This document shows, one piece after another, positions 10,515 to 22,380 of a stretch of DNA of 64,000 nucleotides. A program made the position numbers and the translations under genes. Under the pieces are notes generated by a model. That model had not been told where the DNA came from. It did not search any database and worked only from the letters and a program-made list of their open reading frames with translations. Origin of the DNA: Platanthera guangdongensis (Eukaryota; Streptophyta; Magnoliopsida; Asparagales; Orchidaceae); the NCBI GenBank assembly GCA_039583875.1, contig CM077151.1, forward strand, positions 111,246,609-111,310,608, written 5' to 3'. Numbering within the stretch: position 1 is the stretch's first letter; each line of letters opens with the position of its first letter.

Positions 10515-12492
10515 AAAGGCGCTGATGAGGGGGCACCCAAAGATGGCGTTATAGCTACTCGGGGCGTCCATGATTACGAACCTGCAGTTCTGTGACGCGC
10601 CACCCAACCTCACGTGCAGTCCTACCCCTCCTTCTACCTCCTTTCTTTCTCCTGAAAATCCAAATAACGGTCAGTCCGAAGCTAGCACCCTCTTGCCCTC
10701 GACCCTCATCTCATTGAAGGCCTTCTTGAAGATCACATTCACGGACCTCCCGTTGTCCACCAAGATCCTGGAGACCGTGAAGTTCTCGACTACCGTCTGG
10801 ATCATCAAGACGTCACAGAACGGGTCCTCATAATCCGGCATATCTGCTGAAGAAAAGGTAATTTTTTCTTCCAGAGGGGGAGCCTGGGAGGTCGAGGCTA
10901 CCCCCCTTCGGAACATGGTCTGGAGGCTTCCCTTTCGAGTTGCCTCAATCCCAACTCCTCCGTGGATCACCCCGATCCCTCCCCAGGTTCCTACATCCGC
11001 CCGATCCTCACACATAACTTTCATCTCCCCATGCTGCACCTCCACGATCCTTACTGGCGGATCCTGCCTCCCTAGCCCCCTAGCTTCTCTCATTTCAAAT
11101 AACTCAGGGCAGGTGTCCGTCGCATGACCCTCCTCCTGGTTGAAGTCACAGAAAAGCAACGCCACCCTACCCTCTCTTCCTTCTCCACCACTTCGTTCAG
11201 CTCCTCCCCGAGCTCCTCTCCTTCCTCCTCTACCTCGGACAACCTCCATTGCCTCCTATTGATGCGGTAAGTGACCCCTCAGCTCCTGCCTCCTCGCCGG
11301 CTGATCAAACCTCCTCGAGAAAGTTGTCTCTTCCCTGAAAACCTCCTCCTTGCTCCTGGGGCGCCCCTCCTGAGGCCTCCAACCTAACCGGTTATTCGGC
11401 TCCCGGGCCCCCCGTCCCTGATATTTTCCCTGCTGCCCTTGTCCTCGGGGCTCCTCCTTCCTTCTCTCTTCTCTCTGCTCCCTCTGCCTCCCTGCTCCCG
11501 GCTTCTTCACGTCATCCTCTGCCAACCTGGCTAGCTTCTTGGCAAATGCTGGATTGGCCCTCTCGAAGTCTATCTCCTTTGTCGCCCTCTCCATGAGCTC
11601 CTCAAAAGAGAGGGGTGGCACTCTCTTCAACTTCATGCTAAAGAATCCCGGCCTCAGCCCCAGGGTAAAAGCGAGCATCAGCGCATACCCTGGGACCTCC
11701 TGGACCAGGAGGATCTCTTCTTGAAACCGGTCAATATAATGACCCAACGTCTCATCTTGCTTCTACCTCATTGTAAATAAGCACTCCGCCTCCTTCTTAT
11801 GCTTCTTCGATGTCGAGAACCTCAACAAGAAACCTCAGCGCAGATCCTCAAAACTATAGATCGAACTTGCCGGCAACTAGTGGAACCAATCACGTGCCTT
11901 ATCCTTCAACGTGATGGCAAACAGTCATCACTTGAAGGCATCCGTCATCTGCCTTATCGAAACAACATCTTCAAACCACTGCACATGTTGTACAGGGTCA
12001 TCTTTCCCCGAGTAGTAGGACATGTCGGGCTCATGAAACCCCTCTGACACCGGGGCCGAGATGATAAGCTCACTGAAAGGGCTCTTGCCACCTGCCTGCC
12101 GAGAGGGCACGTCTCACGGTCTCGGCTGGCTGGCCTGATCCACGAGACCATGCCCAGGAAGAGCTCTCGCACAGCCGCCTCCCTCTCGCCAACTTCTGTC
12201 AGAATCTCCTTCCTGGGATGCTAGCCTGGGAAGAGCTCTCGCGCGGCCACGTCCCTCTTGCCAACCTCCGCCGGGACCTCCTTCCCAGGGCGCTGCCCAG
12301 GTGCATTCTCGCCCAAGAGCGGGACCGCCTCCACTGGGACCTGAGGCGTTGCCCACTTGCTCCTTGCCGAGAAGGCCAAGCTGATGGTCTGCAAGACCTC
12401 TCGCCTGAAGTCTTCCAGCATCTTCCTCATCTCCTCCTATCCCGGGAGGGGGAACATCCTGAACCAGATCCTTCACCTTCACCTCCTGCCAT
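10515..12492 (-). pseudogene. Tat/Retand-type Gypsy gag-protease remnant
   Basis: Read leftward. A gag N-terminal stretch (MRKMLEDFRREVLQT, from 12430) is followed by the gag core (PFSELII...EGFHEPDMSYYSGKDDP, 12110-11928), the gag C-terminal half (HYIDRFQEEILLVQEV..., 11747-11256), a degenerate zinc finger (CDF-x5-GHATDTC, about 11150) and a protease segment (VSRILVDNGRSVNVIF, about 10740). The last residues, SYNAIFGCPLISAF, end at 10515, where the chromovirus I LTR begins. The pieces lie in different frames with several stops. The protease catalytic triplet reads D-N-G rather than D-T/S-G. RT, RNase H and integrase would lie further left but are absent from this window. The motif style (acidic gag core, long Arg/Gly/Glu-rich linker) fits the Tat lineage. 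Confidence 0.75.
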
Positions 12493-12818
12493 CAGACTAA
12501 CCTCAAAACTTTCTTATATTGGCTACCTTCCATGCTCACCACACTAGAACTGCTGAAGCCAAAATTTGACTTTGATGAAAGTTCGAAAATAGGGGCGTAG
12601 CCAACACCTACTTGTCCCGAGCTCTGACCTTCGACTGGTTGTGAAGGACCAGAAACCGACCCAAAGCCTCAGCAGGGAGGTCCCACCGCTTACCCGGAAG
12701 ATCTCTGAGAGCTTCCCCTCCAAAGCCAAAAGCTGGGCTTGGAGCTCCTCAAAAAGCACAGGAAAACTCTTAAACTCCCGGGAAAAAAGAGAGTGCTTCT
12801 GAAGAACCCCTATGGGCA

Positions 12819-12827
12819 TATTTATAG
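12819..12827 (-). promoter_or_regulatory. TATA box of the Tat-type LTR
   Basis: CTATAAATA on the minus strand, about 330 bases upstream of the gag leader. It is followed downstream by a C/T-rich stretch suitable for transcription start. Assigned by position and sequence. Confidence 0.5.
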
Positions 12828-13507
12828 TTTTTTGTGTTGGATCTGCAAATGACCACACTAAACTGACCTGAAATTACCAAAGTACCCTTGGTTGGGTCTG
12901 CCAACAGCCAAACTCCGCTGTTCTGAAGAGTTATATGCAGACCACCGAGGGCAAAAGCGTAAAATCACCTATGGCTAAAAAGGTGAACCGCCTTTCAACT
13001 GAACCGGCACTTGGCGAGAGCACCGTCTCGCGGGCGAGAGCTCCTATGGGGATCATCTCGCCTAGCGAGGCTCTCGCTTAAGCTGATGGGCCCTCTCTAT
13101 GGACCCGTCTTACCCGGGAAGGCTCTCGCCCGAGCCACTAGGCCTTCTCGATGTGTCCTCCTTGCCTAGGACGGCTATCGCCTGAGCCACTGGGCCTTCT
13201 CGCTGGACCCACTGGGCCCTCTCGCCTAGCGAGCCGGCCTCTGCCGAGAAGTCTATCTTGCCCTATCTTCCCCTCTCTTCGAGCCCGATCTGATCCTACG
13301 AGCCTGAGGTTGTACAAAAAGGTCAGCAATGCCCCAACAACAAATAGGCCTTGGGACAATAGAAAGCATCCACACCGGGGGGTAAAGAGGTAATTCCACC
13401 CTTGGGGTATAATGGTAAAAGCCTACCCCTACCCCCCGGACACCCGAGGCGAACGGGTAAACCCCACGGGTGAACCAAAAGCTGGGGGAGAGACCATGCC
13501 GTCGGCC

Positions 13508-13752
13508 GATCTCGCCCGCCAGGCAGGCCGCCTGGGCGAGACCCAGCCTGCCGGCCGGTCTCGCCCGCCAGGCAGGCCGCCTGGGCGAGACCCAGCCCGC
13601 CCGCCGGTCTCGCCCGCCAGGCGGGCCGCCTGGGCGAGACCCAGCCTACCCGCCGGTCTCGCCCGCCAGGCGGGCCGCCTGGGCAAGACCCAGCCTGTCG
13701 GTCGGTCTCGCCCACCAGGCAGGCCGCCTGGGCGAGACCCAACCCGCTGGCT
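13508..13752. repeat. Five tandem 49-bp GC-rich hairpin units
   Basis: Units start at 13508, 13557, 13606, 13655 and 13704; a sixth, degraded one starts at 13753. Each unit is self-complementary: GGTCTCGCCC pairs with GGGCGAGACC (10 bp) and AGGC with GCCT around a short loop, leaving a GCC bulge. Units 2 and 3 differ at few positions. 49 is not a multiple of 3, so the unit is read in all three frames and makes spurious long ORFs on both strands. It sits in U3 of the Tat-type LTR. Confidence 0.9.
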
Positions 13753-13983
13753 GGTCTTGCTGCCCCTATCTCGCACTTACCAAGCTGGGGTGGGTGTCAA
13801 CCAACTTGTCGCACCCGCCCCCCTAAAAAAGAGGGGAGGGGGAGGCAGATTTTTCCTCCCCCTATTAGTATATTACAAGGGATAGGCTTAAATTGGTCAC
13901 CATGTTGCAAAACCACTCCAAAAGCTTAAAAATACGAAGCTGATCTTACGCCTGCCGAGGGGACCCTACTCTGCGAATACGGG

Positions 13984-13988
13984 GTTGT
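13984..13988. other. Target-site duplication GTTGT, left flank of the Athila element
   Basis: GTTGT directly precedes the TGATG left end and is matched by GTTGT at 27114-27118. Confidence 0.88.
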
Positions 13989-16147
13989 TGATGCTCCCGC
14001 GAACAGACTCTTACTATGGTTGGTTCGATGAGTCGATCGCTGCGGGCTTTCTACAGGAGGCAAGTGCACCTATCGCAAGTAGTAGTCGATATTCGGGGGA
14101 ATACCGAGGTCGTATTGTTCTCAGGGTCGGGTTGACTATTCTTACTCCTCCAGGAGGACTATTATTTTACTGAAAGTAAGGTGGAGATTTTAATTAAGTA
14201 AAGACGGAAAAAGTAAAAGAGCGAAAAAACGATTTAGAAAAATTCGATGAAGGGTTAACGCTCGGCATCGAATCGGATTAAGACAAAAGTAACTTTTAAT
14301 AATTAGGGGACTTAGTTTTCAAATTAATTAAATGCAACTTGGCCGTGGAGGTTCCACAAATATGAGCGCACTTATCTCTAGGAATATTGCTCACCTGAAC
14401 GCTAAGACTATTTGACCGAACGTTAGTCCGACGAAGGATTCCTCTTAACGCCCGCTTTACGCTAAGAACCCCGCTATTGGGTGGGGAACCCAATCCGGTA
14501 GAATTATGCTTGTCCTCTCTCGAGGGTATGCACGCAACTCTATTTACCCATGGGTGATTTGTCCATACGCACGGCATCTCAGCTAGCTAGCATATGGATA
14601 ATGGAAATAGGGCCCACACATCGATTTGTGGTCCTACGAGTCATTAACACGGGGCAAACCTTAAGTGCTTAAATTAAAGTGAAAATAAAGAGCTTTAATT
14701 ATTACAAATTATTTTAAATGTCCCAATGCTCTTCGATTCCGAGGCTAATAGCGATTAGCCACACATCGGTATGGGGACGGCTTTATAATTTGATGAGGTG
14801 CGAGTTCGAAATTAAGCACTAAAAGGTTATAAGAATAAGACATGAAAATGACAAACGTTTAGAAACTAGAAAAGTTAGCTAAAACAAGTACTCACGCACA
14901 CTCCAAATTATAAATAAAACAGAATAAACTAAATTACAAAAAAAGGAAAATTACAAGTCCTACTCAAACGAGTAGGCGGGAAATAAAGGCACGTCATTTA
15001 ACTCTTAACGAGTAGGCAGAAATAAATGCAAGTACAAGTCCTAGTAAAATAATTACAGAAAAATAAAAGGTATGCCATTTAATTCAAATGAGTAGGCGGT
15101 AAACAAAATCTGGTCATTTAACTCCTATCGAGTAGGCGGAAATAAACGCTAACACACACACTCTACATAATTGAAAGAAGTCAATAAAACTATCTCCTAC
15201 ACGCACGCACTCTACGTAATTGAAGAAAGCGATAAAATAAAGCATGAAAATAAAGTATGAAAAACTAACTCGTACACTCACACACACACTATACATAAAT
15301 CAAAGAAAGCAATAAAATAAAGCATTAAAATTTAACTCCTACACACATACACTATACATGGAAGTTGAAATGACAAAATGAAAATTAACTCTTACACTAA
15401 CACATACAAATTAAAAGCAAAAATGAAAGTTACCAAAAATTTAAAACTACTACTTTTCTATACTTAGGTTTTACCAAAAACAAATAAAAAGAACAAAAAA
15501 CATTTTAAGAGAACAAAAGTTTTTCAAAACAAATCAAAAAACCAAAGTTCTTTAAAAATTAAAATTTCAACATTTTCATTCTTAGGATTTCATAAAAGTG
15601 ATGAAAAAGTGAAAAGAAAATGAAAAGAACAAAAAAGGTTTTACAATCCTACAAAAAAAACTAAGTAAAAAAAATCACTTTCAAAACTCTTTTATAAATA
15701 CATAAGAATGAAATTCTAAAAAAAACATTAAGGAATTACATGTTGAAGAAGAGATAAACATATCATACTATGCTTGGAAATGAAATCTATAACAAACTCT
15801 AACATTGAGACAGGTAAAAAAACATAGAAAATGAACAAGTTACACTTATACACACACACACACACTTTTCATAAAAGGAAGAACAAAGGAGAAACTAAGG
15901 ATAAAATGTGAAGAAAAGTGGGCACATAAGTTCATTCCAAAGCCATTTAAGAAGAGAAAAACTAACATTTTTATTGATTAAAATAAACTATTACAAAGCT
16001 ATTACAAAGCTAAATTTAAAGCAAAAACAAACATGAAAGGAAGGGGGGAGAAATCTCCTTACATAGCAAAGGAATCCACGGATGCAGCCCACAAAACACA
16101 CTAAAGTGGCTCAAAAATGTGAACCATTGGTCATTACAGAAGTGGGG

Positions 16148-16197
16148 TATTTATAGGAAACAAAATCTAAGTACACGCCCTCCGACACGGGCGTGTC
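16148..16197 (-). promoter_or_regulatory. Promoter block in the Athila LTR (3' copy): TATA box plus palindrome
   Basis: On the minus strand CTATAAATA lies at 16156-16148. About 28 bp upstream of it is the imperfect palindrome GACACGGGCGTGTC (16184-16197), followed further upstream by more GCGTGTC and CACG words. The copy in the 5' LTR, which would drive transcription, is at 26433-26483. Confidence 0.55.
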
Positions 16198-16343
16198 GGC
16201 GGGCGTGTCACTACAGTTTGCGATGGCAGCCGGCGATTTGACGGCAAAGTTGACTTCGGGCTGGACACGTGTCGGTCACGCAGTGGTCACGCCCCAGGTC
16301 ACGGCGTGATGGTGGGCATGTCGAGGAGGTGGATCTGGGCGCG

Positions 16344-16600
16344 GGTTTGTCGAGCGGAAATCGTCGAGCTGCTGGAGAATCGTCGAGCAGCTCGAGAATC
16401 GTCGAACGGAAAGTCGAGCTGAAATCGTCGATCGGAAATCATCGAGCTGCTGGAGAATCGTCGAACGGAAAGTCGAGCAGAAATCATCGATCGGAAATCG
16501 TCGAGCTGCTGGAGAATCGTCGAACGAAAAGTCAAGCTGAAATCGTCGATAGGAAATCGTCGAGCTGCTGGAGAATCGTCGAGCGCGTTTTTGTCGAGCG
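16344..16600. repeat. TCGA-rich ~60-bp tandem array in the Athila 3' LTR
   Basis: About four units built from the words AATCGTCGAGCTGCTGGAGA, ATCGTCGAACGGAAAGTCGA and GCTGAAATCGTCGATCGGA. Period is about 59-60 bp. Six-frame reading gives repeat-shadow peptides (SSNR/RIVE-like) that are not genes. Confidence 0.8.
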
Positions 16601-16846
16601 GAAATCGCTGATTCCACGGGTTTGACGAATCACGGCCTGGTCACGGGTGTGACTTATTGGACACAGGCGTGACATGTCAATTTTTGACAATTTCCTGAAA
16701 AATTTCAGAAATCAAAATTAAGTTAGGTTATGCAAATATTTACAAAAAGAGACATATTTATAAATAAAAAATAACTAAAAAATATGAATAAGAACTAAAA
16801 TGATATAAATAAAGTACTAAAATATGCGTATATTTATATTTCATCA

Positions 16847-18874
16847 AATATCCCCGTAATTAAGCTTTTGCTATTCCATAGCAAAAGTTTGAGGTGAACT
16901 TATAAGGAATAGAAAAAACTCTAAGTTTAGCTACCACTTAATCAATTATAAGAGAGATCTAAATAAATATACGGGGTGTAAGAGTTAAGTCCTAAAATTA
17001 TGTAGATGATTTAAATAGCGCAAAAGTTTTGGCCAAAAGACTTCTTGATGTAATCAAATAGAAAGCAGTAATTGTATTGGTTAGAATAACAAAAATAGTT
17101 TGGAATTATATGAACTTTTAGCTTATAGGAGTGTTACTGGAAATAATACAATTTATAAATTATGCTCTCAAATAGATTTTTGAATTAAATTTAGATTCGT
17201 GAAATTGGCTAAGGTGGTTGATGTTGATTTATGAAGAGGGTTTGGATTTTGAGGTGAGGTAATTTTTTCTCAAACCTCCATTTTTTTTCTTTTTGGATTA
17301 TTAGGAAAATGAAATCTTATTTTCCTAATATCATTTTTATATTCAACTTCCTAAGAATAAAACTAACACAATGTATATGTGTATGAGTAATGAATTTTAT
17401 CCTCTTACTCCATAACATATAATCTTCTTAAATTATTGGGTGCCTATGTTTATGGAACGAAATCTTATTCCCATTGACATAGGATCTTTTATGGATAAAA
17501 ATTTTTTCATGTCAAGTAGGTCATGATAGGTAAGGAGAGAGAGGAAAACTAGATTTTTAATTAAAAATAATTTTGAGAGCAACCTTAATAAATTGTACGT
17601 TCCAATTTTTCAGAAAGCTAAAAGTAAATATAATTGAATTCTATAGTCGTTATTTTCTAACATAGTACACGTGCTCCTATCAATGAAAAATTAGAAGTAC
17701 TGCCTAAAACGAGTTCGCTATTTTTAACAAAGCATAATGAATTCTTTAAAACTTAACCCTGGCTATTTAAATTTTTCGCTCAATAATTAACAAACGAATA
17801 GTAAACAGAGAATTAATAAAATTCACATATAAATAAACTCAAAACAAAATTTTTGGATAGTAGGAAAGTTAAGGATGGAATATTTGATTTATTTGTTTCT
17901 AAACATTTTTTTTTTATTTTTATAGTTTTTATCATCATTTTTTTGTGTTTTTCATTTATTATCTTTTTTTGTATTTTTGTTTTGTTTTACTCAATTTTTT
18001 TGAATTTTTTGAACTATTATCTTTTTTTTTGTTTTTAAGTTTATGTCTTTAATATATACATAAAAAAGTTTTTTTGTACTTTTTTTTAAGAAAAGTTTCA
18101 TTCTATTTACAAAGATTGGGAGAAAAAAAAAGTTATTTACAAGAATAAGAGGGAAAAGGAAGGGGGAGAGAGAGAAGATTATTTACATAAAAATATTTAC
18201 AAAAAAAAATATTTACAAAGTGAAACTAAATATTTTTTTGTTTTTTGTTTTATAATTTTTTTTGGAGTTTTTGGAAAAAAGAAAGAAAAAGAAAATGAAA
18301 AAAAAATTTGGATTTTTCATTTTAATTTTTTTGTTTTTTTCTCATTTTAAGATTTGTTTTTGTTTTGTTGTTATATATATTTTTTTGTATTTACAAAGTG
18401 AAACTAAATATTTTTTTGTTTTTTGTTTTATAATTTTTTTTGGAGTTTTTGGAAAAAAGAAAGAAAATGAAAATGAAAAAAAAATTGGATTTTTCATTTT
18501 AATTTTTTTATTTTTTTCTCATTTTAAGATTTTTTTTGTTTTGTTGTTATATATTTTTTTTGTATTTTTGAAATGCAGAAAAGTAGAAGTGCAGAAAGTA
18601 AAGCACGAAAACACCTTCATACTTAAGTCCAACATTGTCCCCATTGTTGCAACGTAAGTATGCGGAACAAAAATTAAATAAAATGCTATATGTACAAAAG
18701 TAAAGAGAGGGGGGTAGAAACGTCCCTGATGCGCGTTCGGAGAAGTCCATTAGAAACCCTGCATTTATTAGTAAAAACAGCAAAGATAATAAGGAAAGAG
18801 CGAAAAAGATAAATGAGGGGTGCCTCGCAGGAGCGCTTTGTTTATAGTCGTGTAGCTTGACTATTTTGGCGGAG
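16847..18874 (-). other. Athila 3' noncoding region, no env-like gene
   Basis: Two kb between the integrase end and the 3' LTR. On the minus strand the last bases before the LTR read TTACGGGGATATT, which is purine-rich at its core and a likely PPT. The rest is AT-rich with long T and A runs (17860-18560) and a 178-bp tandem duplication. No frame shows a signal peptide or membrane-protein pattern beyond Phe/Ile artefacts of poly-T. Athila relatives often carry an env-like ORF here; none is readable. Confidence 0.65.
18211..18568. repeat. Two-copy 178-bp tandem duplication, AT-rich
   Basis: ATTTACAAAGTGAAACTAAA starts both at 18211 and 18389, and the following ~175 bp match closely in both copies (poly-T, a GAAAAAAGAAAGAAAA block and a TTTTCATTTTAATTTTT block). 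Confidence 0.85.
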
Positions 18875-20196
18875 TTATAGATCGAGGAGTGTTATGGTTT
18901 CGTAATGCTCGATCACTGGGTCGCCCGCTATGTATAACTTTAGCCGATGACCGTTTACTTTAAACGAACCTCTTTCCGGGTGGGAGACGAGTACGGTCCC
19001 ATATGGAAAGACTTCTTCAACTAAGAAGGGACCGGACCATCTAGATTTTAGTTTACCCGGAAAAATCTTAAAGACGTGAATTATAAAGAAGGACAAGATC
19101 GCCCGGAGAAAATATTTTTGGGGACTTTAAATTTCGATCGTGATATAACTTAGAGCGCTCCTTATAGAATTTATTGCTCTCGTAAGCGTTCGCACGCCAT
19201 TCATCGAGCTCGTTTAGTTGCAGTTTTCTATTTTGAGCGGCTAAGTTGGCGTCGAGGTTTAAGAGTTTTAAAGCCCAAAGAGCGTGATGCTCTAGTTCTA
19301 CGGGTAAATGGCACGCTTTGCCATAGACTAACCGGAACGGCGTACAACCAATTGCGGTTTTGTATGCCGTCTGATACGCCCACAACACATCGTCGAGTTT
19401 AACGGACCAATCTTTCCTATTTAGTGAAATGGTTTTTTCTAAAATTCGCTTAATCTCTCGATTTACTACCTCAACTTGGCCACTTGTTTGCGGGTGGTAG
19501 GGGTGGCAAGCTTGTGCGTGACTCCGTATTTAGCTAACGTCTTAGCCATAAGAGCATTACAGAAATGTGTTCCCCTATCACTAACTATTGCGCGAGGCAT
19601 GCCGAAGCAAGAAAATAGTCTTTTAAGAAATGTAACGACTCGCGCATCGTTGGTAGGGAGAGCTTGCGCTTCCGCCCACCTCGATACGTAGTCGACAGCC
19701 ACTAAAATATACATATTTTTGAAAGACGGAGGTAGGGGGTCAACAAAATCTATGCCCCACAAATCGAAGACTTCGCATTCTAAAAACATGTTTTGGGGCA
19801 TCTCGTCGCGACGAGAGATGTTACCCGACCGCTGCAGCTATCGCATGCACGCACAAAAGTATGCGCGTCTTTGAAGAGAGTGGGCCAAAAGTAGCCCGCC
19901 TCTAGCGCATTCCGAGCGATCCGGTTGGCTTGATAATGCCCACCGGCTGGACCCTCGTGGCAGTGCTTAAGAATTTGTAAGCACTTCACACCCGCAACGC
20001 ATCTTCGGACCGCTTGGTCCGCGCAGATACGAAAAAGAAATGGGTCCTCCCAAAAGAAATTTTTCAAGTCAGAAAAGAATTTCTTCTTTTGATGGCTTGA
20101 AAACTCTTTAGGAAGCACCCGCGCTATTGTGTAATTTGCAAAATCTGCAAACCAAGGCGAAGATGACGAAGAATTATGAATGGCAAGGAGGCATTC
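18875..20196 (-). pseudogene. Athila integrase remnant
   Basis: The integrase HHCC finger is present (LKHCHEGPAGGHY..., CDSC at about 19830), followed by the DDE core ([17 protein letters not shown]; then the Glu-containing SGQVE motif after a frame change near 19500) and a C-terminal GPF-like domain (PGKLKSRWSGPF, about 19050). Three frames are used: 20118-19780, 19801-19466 and 19388-18875, with breaks just after CDSC and after the ATP motif before SGQVE. It would cut and join the element's cDNA ends to host DNA; it is inactive here. Confidence 0.87.
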
Positions 20197-21630
20197 CTAG
20201 GGGAATCTGTCATTTATTTCAGATTCGTCGAACGCTTCCGCACCCGGATTTTCTAAACGGGAGAGGTGGTCTGCCGCTAGATTTTCCGCTCCCCGCTTAT
20301 CTCGGATCTCCAAATCAAACTCTTGTAGGAGGAGAATCCATAGAAGAAGGCGGGGCTTCGCATCATTTTTAGCTAATAAATATTTAAGCGCGGAGTGATC
20401 GGTAAATACGATAACTTTAGATAGCGTTATATACGAGCGAAACTTATCAAAAGCGAAAATGACGGCTAAGATTTCCTTTTCCGTCGTCGTGTAATTTATT
20501 TGTGCAGAAGTGAGCGTATTGCTAGCGTAATAAATTGGATGAAAATGTTTTTCTACGCGTTGGCCAAGAACGGCACCTAAGGCAATATCACTAGCGTCGC
20601 ACATAATTTCGAACGGAAGGGACCAATTAGGGGCCACTAAAATTGGTGAGGTGATAAGTTTTTGTTTTATTAAATTAAAGGCGGACTCACATTCGCTACT
20701 AAAGATGAAACGTGATTCCTTTTCCAAGAGATGAGTAAGCGGCTTTGTTATTTTTGAAAAATCTTGAATAAATCGTCGGTAAAAGCCTGCATGGCCTAAG
20801 AAACTCCAAATAGATTTTACGTTTGTTGGTTGCAGTAGTTTTTCTATGATTTCTATCTTGTCCTTATCCACCTTCATCCCCTTAGACGAAATCATATGGC
20901 CGAGGACCAAACCTCCTCGAACCATAAAGTTGCATTTTTCCCAATTTAATACAAGGCTTGTGTCCTCGCACCGTTGAAGGACACGATCTAAATTGTGAAG
21001 GCAATCGGGAAAAGAGCATCCGAAAACAGAAAAGTCATCCATAAAGACTTCCATAATGTTTTCTACTAGCTCTCCAAAGATCGCTAGCATACATCTTTGG
21101 AATGTAGCCAGCGCATTGCAGAGTCCAAATGGCATTCTTCGATATGCGAACGTGCCAAACGGGCAAGTAAAAGTTGTTTTCTCTTGATCATCGGGGGAAA
21201 TGGGGATTTGGAAAAACCCCGATAAACCATCAAGAAAACAATAATATGGATGACTGGATAAACGCTCTAAAATCTGGTCCAGAAAAGGTAGATGGAAATG
21301 GTCCTTGCGGGTGGCATCATTAAGTTTTCTATAATCGATGCACACTCGCCAACCCATAACAGTACGAGTTAGGACGAGCTCGTTATGCTCATTCGCCACT
21401 ATGGTTAGACCGCCCTTCTTGGGCACGACATGCACGGGACTAACCCATGCACTGTCCGAAATAGGGTAGATAATCCCCGCATCTAATAATTTAATAATCT
21501 CACCTTTAATGACGTCTTTCATGTTTGGGTTAAGACGACGCTGCGGCTGAATCACTTTGCGGCAATTATCGTTAAGATATATCTTATGGGTGCAAAAGGA
21601 GGGGCTAATCCCCTTTAAGTCAGAGATTTG
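20197..21630 (-). pseudogene. Athila reverse transcriptase-RNase H
   Basis: The longest readable Athila frame (21555-20197). RT blocks: [40 protein letters not shown], and the catalytic [12 protein letters not shown]. RNase H: MCDAS, TTTEKE and FTDHSALKY, then [11 protein letters not shown]. The catalytic Asp/Glu residues are all present, making this the best preserved domain of the element. The upstream link to protease is broken by TGA at 21631-21633 where Trp is expected. Confidence 0.9.
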
Positions 21631-22380
21631 TCACGCAATTGCGTGGCGATGTTTAAATAAAACTTCCAATAAATCGGAAGTCTCTGAATCACTCAAGTCC
21701 GAAGAAATGATAACGGGAAGCGTATCGCCTTTTCCCAAAAATGCGTATTTGAGTGAGTCGGGTAAGGGTTTGAGGTCTAGGATGGGCGGTTCTTCTAGGG
21801 AGGTTTTAATTCCTATGTCTTTCTTACCAATTGGTTCGAAAGGCAAGTCTAAAGAGGTATCCTCATCGTATTTAAAATTTTCGAGCGCATAAATATCGTC
21901 GTTTAAAAATACGGACTCGAAAACGGGAGAAGAATGATCTCTAAAAAAGGTATCTAAAGAATAGCAGAAATCGTCGCTCGATGACAAATTGTCCATCGAG
22001 GGATTAATAGAGAAAGTAACTTGGTCATCTCCTACCCGGAGGAGAATACGACCATTACTAACATCTATTAGTGCGCGGGAGGTGGCCAGAAAAGGGCGAC
22101 CGAGTATTATTGGTACCTCAGCGTCCTCCTCGATGTCTAAGATGACGAAGTCTACCGGAAAGGTAAACTTGTCTACTCGGACAAGGACGTCCTCTACTAC
22201 CCCGATAGGGAACTTAACCGAGCGATCCACTAATTGGATGCGCATATTCGTAGGACTAGGAGTACCCAAACCTAAACGTTGAAAGAGCAAGAACGACATC
22301 AGATTAATGCTAGCCCCAAAATCAGCTAAGGCGTACTTTACTAATATATCGCCAAAAAGGCACGGGATGGAAACCGTCCC
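21631..22380 (-). pseudogene. Athila aspartic protease
   Basis: The protease core reads LADFGASINLM (about 22330-22300), with the second conserved block VPIILGRPFLATSRALIDV (about 22120). The active triplet is D-F-G where Athila elements usually have D-L-G. The protease is fused downstream to the RT leader (LLEVLFKHRHAIA), ending at the TGA that replaces Trp. Its junction with gag near 22380 is frameshifted. Confidence 0.82.

Larger units (their letters stand above)
12493..13988 (-). mobile_element. Leader and LTR of the Tat-type Gypsy (first segment)
   Basis: Lies upstream of gag on the minus strand, so it is leader plus 5' LTR. A TATA box is present at 12819-12827. The R/U5-leader boundary was not found, and the PBS is not recognisable. 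The U3 portion is GC-rich, with scattered CTCGCC/GGCGAG palindromic words from about 13010 and a 49-bp hairpin repeat at 13508-13752. It is interrupted at 13988 by the Athila element and continues at 27119. Proline/arginine-rich frames at 13323-13885 are shadows of the repeat. Confidence 0.6.
13989..16846 (-). repeat. Athila 3' LTR (left copy)
   Basis: Starts TGATGCTCCC and ends TTCATCA, giving TGATG/CATCA ends. It contains four copies of ACTC-N4-GAGTAGGC-type short palindromes (about 14959-15140; the first is CCTACTCAAACGAGTAGG), CA-rich microsatellites (about 15160-15360 and 15845-15870), a promoter block at 16148-16197 and a TCGA-rich tandem array at 16344-16600. Collinear with 24272-27113. 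Confidence 0.92.

Noticed and set aside
13508..13752. CRISPR-like regularly spaced GC-rich repeat
   Set aside because: The units are contiguous 49-bp tandem repeats with no unique spacers, in a plant LTR, and there are no cas genes.
13323..13885. Long overlapping Pro/Arg/Gly-rich ORFs on both strands
   Set aside because: They are frame shadows of the 49-bp repeat; the unit length shifts frame each copy and the codon pattern follows the repeat only.
16269..16625. 118-aa Ser/Arg/Glu-rich ORF and its antisense partners
   Set aside because: Produced by the TCGA tandem array in the Athila LTR; no homologue pattern, and the reading changes between the two LTR copies.
17853..18657. Phe/Ile-rich ORFs as env-like transmembrane proteins of the Athila element
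   Set aside because: They are translations of poly-T tracts and of the 178-bp duplication; no signal peptide, no cysteine pattern, opposite strand to the element.
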